Under the pieces are notes generated by a model. The model was not told the origin of the DNA, made no database searches, and worked only from the letters and a program-made list of their open reading frames with translations. A stretch of DNA of 64,000 nt, from contig NZ_LXHE01000002.1 in NCBI RefSeq assembly GCF_001656295.1, positions 372,001 to 436,000 on the forward strand, in the 5' to 3' direction. The DNA comes from Moraxella catarrhalis (GTDB taxonomy: Bacteria > Pseudomonadota > Gammaproteobacteria > Pseudomonadales > Moraxellaceae). A program made the translations under genes and the position numbers. This document shows, piece by piece, positions 55,768-64,000 of the stretch. The first letter of the stretch is position 1, and each line of letters starts with the position of its first letter.

Positions 55768-57069
55768 ATGACTATTCAAAATCATCCAGCAGACAATCCA
55801 CCAAGCTCATGGGCTTATCCAAAATCCCAAATAAAACAATATGATATTGCCATTATCGGTGCTGGTGTTGTCGGTATGGTCTGTGCCATTTTACTTGCCA
55901 AAAGAGGCAGGCAGGTTATCATTTTGGATAATAAGCCCGCTCCCAGCAAGGCATCGTTTGATCAGCGATTGACTCAGCGAGATGCCAGAGTCTATGCGCT
56001 AAATCATAGCAGTATCGATTTATTAAAAAGTGCCGATGTATGGGATGGTATCACCAGACGTGCTGACTATGACCAAATGCATGTGTGGGCGCGAGATGAT
56101 TTTGGTGAGCTGATTTTTCAAGACGAACGAGCTTTTGAAAATATCATGCTTGGCTCTATGGTTGAGCCTTCGGTGTTGGATGAGGCACTGTGGCGCCGCG
56201 CCCAAGCGTGTGACAATTTAACTTTAAAATACGAGATCAGCTTGACGGCTCATGGCATGGCTTTTGATGAGATGTCTGACGGTGTGTGCATACGCTATCA
56301 AGCTGATAATCAAGCTAAGATGGTGAAGGCTAAGCTGTTGATTGGTGCCGATGGCCGTGTGTCTTTGGTGCGCCGCGAAATGGGGATTGGGATCGATAAG
56401 CTTGATTACCATCAAAAAGCCATCTGCTGCGCCATACGAACTGATCAGCCGCATGATAATACAGCGCGTCAAGTGATGCTACCAACAGGCACTTTGGCAC
56501 TATTGCCCATCGCTGATCTCAATCAACAGGATCGAGGGCGGTGGCAGTCGATCGTATGGACCTTGCCTGAGCAGATCGCAGAGGCATATTTGAGCGACTA
56601 CCATCAAAATCCTAAGAGTCTCATAGATAGGTTGGCGTTAGCAAGTGGTTATGTGCTTGGGGATATTCATGAGGTGCAGTCGGTTGCCAGTTTTCCACTG
56701 TCTGCACAAAGTGCTAAATGCTATCATAAGGGCTTGATAGCGCTGATGGGCGATGCCGCGCATGGGGTGCATCCATTAGCAGGGCAGGGGCTAAATTTGG
56801 GCTTATCCGATGTGAAGGCGCTGATTACTTTGATAGATGTGTACCGCACCAAAAATTTACCCTTAAGCGCACGTTTATTGGGTGAGTATGAACGTGCGGT
56901 CAAAGGGCATAATTCGGTGATGATGCACAGCTTTTCTATGATTAATTTTGCTTATGCGTCGGCGCTTGGCGATATTCCTGTGATACGCTATGCGCGCAGT
57001 GAGATTGTCAAGGCGATTTCCAAGTCACCATCGGTGATGCGCCTGCTGATCGAGCGAGCCAATCGCTAA
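55768..57069 (+). CDS. UbiH/UbiF-family FAD-dependent hydroxylase (ubiquinone biosynthesis)
   Basis: 433 residues. FAD motif IAIIGAGVVGMVCAILLAKRG near residue 28, RVYALNHSSIDLL (the family's substrate/FAD region), LLIGADGRVSLVRR, and MGDAAHGVHPLAGQGLNLGLSDVKAL near 330. It should be one of the ring hydroxylases UbiH, UbiI or UbiF; which position it hydroxylates cannot be told here. No ubiA/ubiB genes are adjacent. No ribosome binding site is visible; the start lies just after a 14-bp palindrome. Confidence 0.85.
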   Translation: MTIQNHPADNPPSSWAYPKSQIKQYDIAIIGAGVVGMVCAILLAKRGRQVIILDNKPAPSKASFDQRLTQRDARVYALNHSSIDLLKSADVWDGITRRADYDQMHVWARDDFGELIFQDERAFENIMLGSMVEPSVLDEALWRRAQACDNLTLKYEISLTAHGMAFDEMSDGVCIRYQADNQAKMVKAKLLIGADGRVSLVRREMGIGIDKLDYHQKAICCAIRTDQPHDNTARQVMLPTGTLALLPIADLNQQDRGRWQSIVWTLPEQIAEAYLSDYHQNPKSLIDRLALASGYVLGDIHEVQSVASFPLSAQSAKCYHKGLIALMGDAAHGVHPLAGQGLNLGLSDVKALITLIDVYRTKNLPLSARLLGEYERAVKGHNSVMMHSFSMINFAYASALGDIPVIRYARSEIVKAISKSPSVMRLLIERANR

Positions 57070-57096
57070 GCGGCTGGGCTTGATGCGCCTGACAGG

Positions 57097-58011
57097 TTAC
57101 CCAAATGAGCTAAATAGCACCATCAGCACAGGCGAGACGACATTAGTAATAAATCCAAAACTGATGACCATGGGCATGATGTGGGTACCACCTGCCTGCA
57201 AGATGGTTGGCAGCGTAAAATCAAGACTGGTCACACCGCCCAAGCCGACGCCTGCAGAAGTAGAGTAGCGCATGACCCACGGAATAAAAATCAAGGCTAT
57301 CACTTCGCGAGCCAGATCATTGAGTAGGGCGACGCTGCCCCATACCGCCCCATAAGCATCTGTCATAATTGTGCCTGAAAGTGAGTACCAACCATACCCA
57401 GACGCCAAAGCCAAACCCTGCATGAACGTGACTTCATCAAATAGCAGTGCAAACACTGCCCCTGATAAGGTCGTGCATAGCATAAATATGGCGCTTATTT
57501 TTAAGCCCTGTTTATTCACCAAAGCCTGCTTTAAGGTGATGCCTGAGCCTTTTAGGCTGACACCCACAAAAAATAATAACGCCATTAAAAGCACAGTTGT
57601 AGTCTTATCAGGTGGTATAAACTGGGCTGGCAAAAACTTGGCAGCGACGAACCCGATCGCTAGGCAGACCAGCTGCACCAAACTGCCCCTTAGGCTGATT
57701 TTTGGTTTGTTGGTTAAAGATGCCTGATTTTTAGGCTGATTTTTTAGCGAATATTTATCAAATATGCCAAGACTGATCAGCCCAGCCCCGATCGTTAGCA
57801 CGACCAATGTACTCAGATATTTGGCAATATCACCAACTTTTTGTGCTAAGTCTTCTACCAATCCTAGCTCAATACCAATCACAATCAAAATCAAATATAC
57901 CAAATAATTGAGCGCCCGCTCGCTGGCAGCGACCCTTTTTTGTGATGTGGGTAGTGCAAACCCAACAAACATTGGGCTTAGAATCAGCAATAGTGTGATG
58001 ATGCCTTGCAT
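57097..58011 (-). CDS. lysO: LysO-family lysine exporter
   Basis: 304 residues with eight or more membrane segments. LNYLVYLILIVIGIELG near residue 45 and LLFFVGVSLKGSGITLKQA later, with GYGWYSLSGTIMTDAYGAVWGSVALLNDLAREVIAL, are the diagnostic segments of YbjE/LysO (DUF340). LysO exports L-lysine and toxic analogues in E. coli. The ATG at 58011, preceded by AGGGGAT, gives the canonical start; 19 more in-frame codons exist upstream. It converges on the UbiH-family gene. Confidence 0.85.
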   Translation of the reverse strand: MQGIITLLLILSPMFVGFALPTSQKRVAASERALNYLVYLILIVIGIELGLVEDLAQKVGDIAKYLSTLVVLTIGAGLISLGIFDKYSLKNQPKNQASLTNKPKISLRGSLVQLVCLAIGFVAAKFLPAQFIPPDKTTTVLLMALLFFVGVSLKGSGITLKQALVNKQGLKISAIFMLCTTLSGAVFALLFDEVTFMQGLALASGYGWYSLSGTIMTDAYGAVWGSVALLNDLAREVIALIFIPWVMRYSTSAGVGLGGVTSLDFTLPTILQAGGTHIMPMVISFGFITNVVSPVLMVLFSSFG

Positions 58012-58235
58012 CCAATCCCCTAAATTTATCAAAGCAAAAATAAACTGGCATTGTAACATTTTCAACAATAATTTTGGCGATTATCCACCGTAATTTGATT
58101 AATCACCATGTTAATTTGATTTTGGGTATAAAATGGGCGGTTGAGAATCGGTAAAAATGCTTGGATTGGTAAAAAGTGGTTTAGTTTTTGGCGACTTTGG
58201 CGTAAAATTAAGTAAATTTTTATTGGGAAAATACG

Positions 58236-58901
58236 ATGACCGCAACCGATCCAAAACTTGCTCAAAAACAAGCCGCTGCCAAAGCTGCATTAAGCTACAT
58301 CGAAGATGGTATGATTTTGGGTGTGGGCACAGGCAGTACAGTCAATTGCTTGATCGAGCTGCTACCGCAAGTGCGCATCAAAGGCGCAGTGGCCAGCTCT
58401 CAAGCCACCGAAGATAAATTAAAAGCTTTGGGTATTGAGATTTATGATTTGAATCAAGTGGGGGTTTTGGATTTGTACATTGATGGTGCTGATGAGATTG
58501 ATGCGCACGGCAATATGATCAAGGGCGGCGGCGGCGCACTGACGCGCGAGAAAATCGTCGCGGCTGCCTCAAAGTACTTTATTTGTATGGTAGATGACTC
58601 AAAAATCGTCGATAAACTGGGCAGATTTCCTGTTGCGATCGAAGTTTTACCTCAGGCGCGCTCTTATGTGGCGCGTGAGTTGGTGGCGATGGGTGGCGAT
58701 CCTATGTATCGCGAAGGATTTGTGACTGATTATGGCAATGTCATCTTAGATACATATGACCTTGACATCACCGACGCGGCTAAGATGGAGGCTGTCTTAA
58801 ATAACATTGTAGGCGTGGTCTGCCATGGCGTATTTTCAGCGCAGTCAGCGCATCTGATGCTAAAAGCCGGTGACCAAGGTGTGCAAACTGTTAAATTTTG
58901 A
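58236..58901 (+). CDS. rpiA: Ribose-5-phosphate isomerase A
   Basis: 221 residues. [17 protein letters not shown] (phosphate loop), [11 protein letters not shown] (catalytic Asp/Glu), [15 protein letters not shown] and ICMVDDSK are the RpiA motifs. It interconverts ribulose- and ribose-5-phosphate in the pentose phosphate pathway. It stands alone, flanked by an opposing exporter gene and an opposing MFS gene. Confidence 0.96.
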   Translation: MTATDPKLAQKQAAAKAALSYIEDGMILGVGTGSTVNCLIELLPQVRIKGAVASSQATEDKLKALGIEIYDLNQVGVLDLYIDGADEIDAHGNMIKGGGGALTREKIVAAASKYFICMVDDSKIVDKLGRFPVAIEVLPQARSYVARELVAMGGDPMYREGFVTDYGNVILDTYDLDITDAAKMEAVLNNIVGVVCHGVFSAQSAHLMLKAGDQGVQTVKF

Positions 58902-58913
58902 ATGATCATTCAT

Positions 58914-58950
58914 AAAAACACCGTATGGTCTGAGCCATGCGGTGTTTTTT
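58914..58950. terminator. Terminator between rpiA and the MFS gene
   Basis: aaaaacaccgtatgg (58914-58928) and ccatgcggtgttttt pair with one G-U, with a T-run. It lies between convergent genes. Confidence 0.9.
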
Positions 58951-60480
58951 TTAGCGACTCATATCAAAGTCGGTGCGAGGAATATAGTAGATATAAAAAC
59001 TCATGAACATTATCAACAGTGATAGTGAGACGATAAAAATCACGGGGGCAAAAGCTGCATAGGCTGAAGCTGAATTCAGAACAAAAGGCAACAAACCACC
59101 GACAAGTGCGATGACAACATTATGGATGACACCAACGCTTGTTAAGCGAATCTTAACAGAAAATAAGCGCATAACAATCGAAGGAATGGCTCCAATGATG
59201 CCTGAAGCAAACCCAAACAGGGCAAAGAATATCAAAGCATAGTCACCGCCATCACGCAGATGATTGAAAAACAAAGCCGCTTGCATTGCTAAAAATAAGC
59301 TACCAAAAGTCAGTACAATTCCAGGATTGAGCCTATCCACCAAGACACCGAATATCAGGCAGCCAATTGCCATAAATAAAATCGCAAGCAAATTACCAAA
59401 CCACAAAACAGTTTCGGAAACTCGGAAGCTACCATCAACCAAATCTGTCAATAAAATTGGGGTAAAGATCAATAAGCTTACCACAATACTGACCAAAATC
59501 ACGGCAGTCACAATGCTGACGAGCATATTTTTATTACAAATAATTTGAAAAAATGACACCGATGATTTGGCAAAGCTGGTCAATTTTGAGGCAAAGCGCA
59601 TGACTGGCGCGACTGTGCGCTGATCTATTCCGCTGATTTTGGGTGGCGGCGTCATTGAGTTTGAATTTGCACTGTCATGAGCCAACGTCGTATCTTGAGA
59701 AAGCTCAAATTCAGTTGTTGGCAGATCATTAATCTGCTTTATTTGCGAATCAGTCAAGGTGGACAGACCCACGGTACTGAGCATTGAGTCGTTCTCATGA
59801 TTTGATGGCGTTTGAGATTGCGCCGCTAAGAAAATGGGCGTCTCTTGCAGATATCTGTATGACGCCAAGATCAATACCAAGCTTAACAAACCACCACAAA
59901 TAAACGGAATGCGCCAACCAAAGCTCATCATCTGTGCCAAAGTCAATGCGCCATCTAGCCAGTTAATTAATAAAATCAAAGCAATCAAAGATAATGTGCA
60001 GCCTGATAAGACCGTACCGCAACCTGCGCCCATAAAGCGCGTAGGCAGATGTTCGGTGACATATACCCAAACGCTTGGCATGATGCCACCAATGGCAAGA
60101 CTTTGGATCACTCGAGCGATAATAAAGAGAACAGGCGCAATTAAGCCAATTTGGCTATACTGTGGCAATAGCCCAATTAATAAAGTAAATACCGCCACAC
60201 CCAGTATGCTGATAAACAGTGCAGGCTTGCGACCTTTGGTGTCACCATAGCGACCAATCAGCAGTCCGCCTAGAGGTCTGGCAATATAGCCTGCCGCAAA
60301 TAGCCCAAATAGCTGAAGACGAGAAAGCCACGTGTGCTCTGTATCGCCAAAAAAAATGTTTAGCAATAAGTCAGATAAGTATAAAAAAATCGCAAAGTCA
60401 AAAAAAGCCACACTGGCGATGAGACTTGCAATGATAATGGCACTGAAATGGCGCTGACTGAGTAGTTGGCTGGCTGGCAT
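58951..60480 (-). CDS. MFS transporter, metabolite:H+ symporter (ProP/MHS-like) family
   Basis: 509 residues with twelve membrane segments. The loop 2-3 motif is LLIGRYGDTKGRKPAL near residue 75, and RVIQSLAIGGIMPSVWVYVTEHLP follows, matching MHS symporters such as ProP, KgtP and ShiA. A hydrophilic, Ser/Thr/Gln-rich insert of about 85 residues (about 220-305) separates the two six-helix halves and is longer than usual. The substrate cannot be assigned. Confidence 0.82.
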   Translation of the reverse strand: MPASQLLSQRHFSAIIIASLIASVAFFDFAIFLYLSDLLLNIFFGDTEHTWLSRLQLFGLFAAGYIARPLGGLLIGRYGDTKGRKPALFISILGVAVFTLLIGLLPQYSQIGLIAPVLFIIARVIQSLAIGGIMPSVWVYVTEHLPTRFMGAGCGTVLSGCTLSLIALILLINWLDGALTLAQMMSFGWRIPFICGGLLSLVLILASYRYLQETPIFLAAQSQTPSNHENDSMLSTVGLSTLTDSQIKQINDLPTTEFELSQDTTLAHDSANSNSMTPPPKISGIDQRTVAPVMRFASKLTSFAKSSVSFFQIICNKNMLVSIVTAVILVSIVVSLLIFTPILLTDLVDGSFRVSETVLWFGNLLAILFMAIGCLIFGVLVDRLNPGIVLTFGSLFLAMQAALFFNHLRDGGDYALIFFALFGFASGIIGAIPSIVMRLFSVKIRLTSVGVIHNVVIALVGGLLPFVLNSASAYAAFAPVIFIVSLSLLIMFMSFYIYYIPRTDFDMSR

Positions 60481-60757
60481 GATAATCTTCTCGCTAAATA
60501 CTGATCAAACAACAGGTTTGACAGCACAAAGTATAAATAATACCTTGCAAATCTGATGCCTTAAGCGTCACCGGCGGCATCAAAAATAGCAAAAGTAGAC
60601 ACGCTGAGCGTCCATAAAGCGTTCAGTACTCATGGGTATTTTACAAATAAAACCTACAAAACACCAGTGTTATTTATACAATTTAGAACCAAACATCCAT
60701 TTAAATAAGGTATTTTAACACAATCTATCATAAACATCGTGTCCTTGATGAGTTGCA

Positions 60758-62386
60758 CTAAAGTAGCCAATCGATGGGCATCAATCCAGCCAACCAGATG
60801 ATAATACGATCTTTATGATCCATATGTGGTTCATGATACAAAATGACTGGCTTGCCATTTTCGATGGTATGCCAATTAATATTACCTTTGGCGTCAAGTT
60901 TTAGTTCATAGGCTTGATGGGTGATGGCTTGGCTATTACTCAAAGCTTTGTGTAGCTGATCTGCCAATTTGCCATCTTTGATAAGTACGCCAAGCTCGGT
61001 ATTGATATTGGCTGAGCGTGGGTCGACATTATATGAACCAATAAATATTTGATCATCATCTACCGCAAAGGCTTTGGCGTGTAGACTTGTGGTACTGTGC
61101 TGGCGTGTACGCCAAAAACGATTTTCGTTATCTTGGATACTCTGAGCGCTAGATTTAATCTCAAAAAGGCGCACACCTGCCGCCAGTAGCTGTTTTCGCC
61201 AGTGCGCATAGCCTGCATGCACAATACCGACATCGGTGGCATCAAATGAATTGGTCAAAATATTCACCTCGACCCCCATTTTGGCAAGTGCGGTCAGAGT
61301 CTCTACGCCGTCCTTGGTGGGGACAAAATAAGAAGAGATGATGCTGAGTTTTTTGCTGGGTTGACCCAATTGCGTTTGCAGCTGCGAAACTAAAAATTCA
61401 TTAGGCTCTGAGTGGCCGTTTAATTTGACGACATTGTCTACCATCAAATCAATCTGCGTCCAAAAAAATGGTACTTGCTGGGTGAGTAAATCTTGCCCAA
61501 TGGTTGAATTTTGCATGGCTTGGCGATAAGTGCGTAGCTCACGATCAGCATCCGAGCTGTCTTTGACTTTTTCAAGCTCATCAAATACTACAGGTTTGAT
61601 GCCACTGATGTCATCTTTGTTGTCATGTTTGACAAGTGTTTCAATATCAAAGGATAAGGGTGATGCCCAATAAATCTCAAAGCTTTGGGTAATTTTGCCA
61701 ACGACATGACCGACCAACATAACATCCAAATCAGCAAAATGATTAACAGGTGCATTATTTAAATATTCATTACCAATATTACGACCACCTATGACACTGA
61801 TTTTATTATCAAATGTCATGCTTTTATTATGCATACGCCGATTGGTGCGTATGGGATGTAACATATAGTTTAGACTACGGAAGCCACGATAAGGCATGGG
61901 ATTGATTAATCTGACAGCAATATTTTTATGCTTTGAGATGCGTAGTAGGAGCTGATCAAGTTCAGGTGAGCTATTAAAATCATCAAGCAGCAATCGAACA
62001 ATCACACCACGATCAGCCGCTTCCCACAGGTCTTTAAGCATCAGTTGACCAGCTTCATCATTGTGCCAAATGTAGTATTGAATATCAATGGATTGGTTTG
62101 CCACATCAGTCAGCGTACTGCGTGCAGCAAAAGCATTAGCGCCTGTTGTAATCGGATAATATCCAGATTGATTGGGGTGATGATGACTTTGGGCGTTGAT
62201 GGCTGAGATGAGTCCGTCTGAGCTGCCACCATGTTTGACCATTTGGTGACGCGCTTGAACCTGTTTGGTCAATGCCAGACTCTTTGGTAAGTGAGGCGTA
62301 TCGGGCAGGTTTTTGCAGCCAACAAGAAATGTTAGCATGACACTAGGAATGCCGATAACAAACAAAGAGCGAAAATGATGAATCAT
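60758..62386 (-). CDS. Phospholipase D-superfamily lipoprotein (cardiolipin synthase C-like)
   Basis: 542 residues. A lipoprotein signal ends in LVGC near residue 24. Two HKD catalytic motifs are present: HNKSMTFDNKISVIGGRNIGNEY near 181 and HAKAFAVDDDQIFIGSYNVDPRSA near 436. ANQSIDIQYYIWHND precedes the first, as in ClsC/YmdC. It may make cardiolipin or act as a phospholipase D on host or own lipids; M. catarrhalis has a reported phospholipase D linked to virulence, and this could be that protein. Outer-membrane or periplasmic location is inferred from the lipobox. Confidence 0.85.
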   Translation of the reverse strand: MIHHFRSLFVIGIPSVMLTFLVGCKNLPDTPHLPKSLALTKQVQARHQMVKHGGSSDGLISAINAQSHHHPNQSGYYPITTGANAFAARSTLTDVANQSIDIQYYIWHNDEAGQLMLKDLWEAADRGVIVRLLLDDFNSSPELDQLLLRISKHKNIAVRLINPMPYRGFRSLNYMLHPIRTNRRMHNKSMTFDNKISVIGGRNIGNEYLNNAPVNHFADLDVMLVGHVVGKITQSFEIYWASPLSFDIETLVKHDNKDDISGIKPVVFDELEKVKDSSDADRELRTYRQAMQNSTIGQDLLTQQVPFFWTQIDLMVDNVVKLNGHSEPNEFLVSQLQTQLGQPSKKLSIISSYFVPTKDGVETLTALAKMGVEVNILTNSFDATDVGIVHAGYAHWRKQLLAAGVRLFEIKSSAQSIQDNENRFWRTRQHSTTSLHAKAFAVDDDQIFIGSYNVDPRSANINTELGVLIKDGKLADQLHKALSNSQAITHQAYELKLDAKGNINWHTIENGKPVILYHEPHMDHKDRIIIWLAGLMPIDWLL

Positions 62387-62432
62387 GACTCAAAAAGTCT
62401 AAAAATTTGATTTATCATAGCAAATTTATCCC

Positions 62433-62483
62433 AAAAAAGAAGTGCTTTACCAAAATTTTACCAAACAAAATCGCTTCTTTTTT
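62433..62483 (-). terminator. Terminator of folE
   Basis: aaaaaagaagtg (62433-62444) and cgcttctttttt (62472-62483) pair, with a T-run in the minus direction, about 70 bases past the folE stop. Confidence 0.65.
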
Positions 62484-62552
62484 AATCATTTTGGCGATGA
62501 TTGTTATCAAATGGCGAGCTGTTGCCAAATCATTTAACCACAAGTAAACCAA

Positions 62553-63158
62553 TTAACCAAAAGCGGGCATTCGGCGAGGTACAGCATCCAAAAATTCACG
62601 GCGTGCGTCATGATTGGTGGTAAACTCACCCAACATGCTGGTGGTGCGTGTGGTAGATTGTTGTTTGCCAACACCACGCATCATCATGCACATATGGCAG
62701 GCATCCATAATAACCGCAACACCACGGCAACCCGTCAGCTCTTCGATAGCACTGGCTACTTGCTTGGTTAAGTTTTCTTGGATTTGTAGACGGCGTGCAT
62801 ACATATCAATGATGCGTGCCACTTTAGATAATCCTAATACTTTGCCATCTGGCAGATAGCCAACATGGGCAACCCCATAAAAAGGCAGTAGATGATGCTC
62901 ACATAGCGAATAAAATTCAATATTTTGTACCAAAACCAGCTCAGGATTATCAGAATCAAAGACGGCATTATTAGCCACAGTTGCCAAATCCTGATGATAG
63001 CCACGAGTAAGATAACCAAACGCCTTGGCAGCCCGCATTGGTGTATCAATTAATCCATCACGGGTCAAATCTTCTCCTGCTGAGGAGATGATTTCGGCAT
63101 AATGCTTAGACAGGATTTCGTAATCGTGGATAAAGTTTACGGTATCAGAATTTGACAT
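62553..63158 (-). CDS. folE: GTP cyclohydrolase I
   Basis: 201 residues. [22 protein letters not shown] carries the zinc Cys and two His; QIQENLTKQ is nearby as [18 protein letters not shown], and the last zinc Cys is in [20 protein letters not shown]. It converts GTP to dihydroneopterin triphosphate for folate. The frame continues 66 codons upstream without conservation into the divergent fabI promoter region, so the ATG at 63158 is preferred. Confidence 0.95.
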   Translation of the reverse strand: MSNSDTVNFIHDYEILSKHYAEIISSAGEDLTRDGLIDTPMRAAKAFGYLTRGYHQDLATVANNAVFDSDNPELVLVQNIEFYSLCEHHLLPFYGVAHVGYLPDGKVLGLSKVARIIDMYARRLQIQENLTKQVASAIEELTGCRGVAVIMDACHMCMMMRGVGKQQSTTRTTSMLGEFTTNHDARREFLDAVPRRMPAFG

Positions 63159-63329
63159 ATTTGAAGCATCTAGTAAAAAAATGCATAGCTTATCATAAAA
63201 TAGCGATTGATTTAACAAAAAACTGATTTTTTCATCACTTTTTGAGCATTTATCAAACACCTTGGATGAGTTGATGTGTAAAATTAAGTTTACATTTGTA
63301 CTAATTGTATCCCACATTTTAAAATTCCA

Positions 63330-63338
63330 TGCTATAAT
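63330..63338 (+). promoter_or_regulatory. Extended -10 promoter of fabI
   Basis: TGC directly before TATAAT (63333-63338), about 30 bases before the fabI ATG. It is the same TGCTATAAT word as before rlmKL. Confidence 0.6.
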
Positions 63339-63368
63339 GGCAAAAATTTCTATCAAAAGGATAAAGTC

Positions 63369-64000
63369 ATGTTACTAAAAGGTCGGCGTTTTGTGGTGAC
63401 TGGGATTGCCAGTAAATTATCAATTGCTTGGGCGATCGCTGAAAGCTTGCATCGTGAGGGGGCACAGCTGATTTTAACCTATCCGAATGATAAAATTAAA
63501 AAGCGTGTGGATATGGCTGCCGAAGCATTTGATGCGGTGGCGGTGATTGAGTGTGATGTTGGCTCAGATGAGTCGATTCAAGTGTGTTTTGATGAAATCG
63601 CCAAACATTGGGGTGTAGGTGACGATAAAGGCATCGATGGTATTGTGCATGCCATCGGTTTTGCCCCTGCCGATCAGCTTGATGGTGATTTTACCCAAGC
63701 AACCACTCGTGAGGGCAGTCAAATTGCCCATGATATCTCAAGCTACAGTTTTGTCGCACTTGCCAAAGCAGGGCGTGAATTACTTGCTGCACGCCAAGGC
63801 TCACTGTTGACTTTAACTTATGAAGGCAGTATTTCTGTATTGCCAAATTATAATGTCATGGGCATGGCAAAAGCAAGCCTAGAAGCTTCGGTACGCTATT
63901 TGGCATCATCATTGGGCGGTGAGGGCATTCGTGTCAATGCCATCAGTGCCGGTCCTATCCGCACATTGGCTGCCAGTGGTATTAAATCATTTCGCCGTAT
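63369..64000 (+). CDS. fabI: Enoyl-ACP reductase FabI (3' partial)
   Basis: 210 codons before the right edge; the full protein is usually about 260. It opens [32 protein letters not shown], the FabI nucleotide-binding start, with YEGS and [19 protein letters not shown] (catalytic Tyr and Lys) and [17 protein letters not shown] near the cut. It performs the NADH-dependent last step of fatty-acid elongation and is the triclosan target. AAAAGG precedes the ATG. Confidence 0.96.
   Translation, partial: MLLKGRRFVVTGIASKLSIAWAIAESLHREGAQLILTYPNDKIKKRVDMAAEAFDAVAVIECDVGSDESIQVCFDEIAKHWGVGDDKGIDGIVHAIGFAPADQLDGDFTQATTREGSQIAHDISSYSFVALAKAGRELLAARQGSLLTLTYEGSISVLPNYNVMGMAKASLEASVRYLASSLGGEGIRVNAISAGPIRTLAASGIKSFRR

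Noticed and set aside
63159-63356. 66-codon N-terminal extension of FolE
   Set aside because: It is AT-rich, unconserved and overlaps the fabI promoter region on the other strand.

Overview
The window looks like a chromosomal segment of a low-to-moderate GC gammaproteobacterium of the Moraxellaceae, most likely Moraxella and possibly M. catarrhalis. This is an inference from gene content: a two-domain Lgt3-like glucosyltransferase in a lipooligosaccharide (LOS) locus, AmgK/MurU cell-wall recycling, an HTH-aminotransferase fusion, and short intergenic regions with many A/T-flanked terminators. I could not search a database. There is no rRNA operon, no CRISPR array, no recognisable intact insertion sequence and no prophage.

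Region by region. 1-7.8 kb holds a DUF475 membrane protein (cut by the left edge), a zeta-class GST/maleylacetoacetate isomerase, a sulfite-reduction operon (cysI, DUF934 gene, cysG), an aminotransferase fused to an XRE helix-turn-helix, and msrB. 7.8-15 kb holds carA and carB split by a decayed vapBC toxin-antitoxin pair and an ICMT-like membrane methyltransferase gene, followed by greA and a SirB-like protein. 15-23 kb is envelope biogenesis: a LysM/LytM lipoprotein, surA and lptD on the minus strand, amgK-murU on the plus strand, then tRNA-Val and tRNA-Asp. 23-34 kb holds a periplasmic racemase, a bestrophin-like channel, a VanY-type carboxypeptidase, a frameshifted SH3 lipoprotein, sthA, the divergent ppsR/ppsA pair and an MscS channel. 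34-43 kb holds rlmKL-ttcA, an ornithine aminotransferase, aroQ, a cold-shock gene, and a cluster of pirin, GNAT, DoxX and pirin genes in which two members carry in-frame TAG codons.

43-53 kb is the LOS region: msbA, a GT25 gene, an HNH nuclease/methyltransferase module, two tandem GT4 genes, a second GT25 gene and the Lgt3-like GT2-GT2 gene. 53-64 kb holds two small envelope proteins, a very AT-rich tract before glnA, a UbiH-family hydroxylase, a LysO exporter, rpiA, an MFS transporter, a phospholipase D/cardiolipin synthase-like lipoprotein, folE and fabI (cut by the right edge).

The most informative accessory feature is at 46.2-48.4 kb. A nuclease-methyltransferase module sits between two diverged copies of the same divergent promoter region, each copy carrying the remains of the gene start that belongs to the other side. 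This implies that the module entered between a GT25 and a GT4 gene by duplicating their shared intergenic region. The nuclease gene is now broken while the translationally coupled methyltransferase is intact. Several other genes are decaying (vapB, vapC, a GNAT gene, a second pirin, an SH3 lipoprotein).
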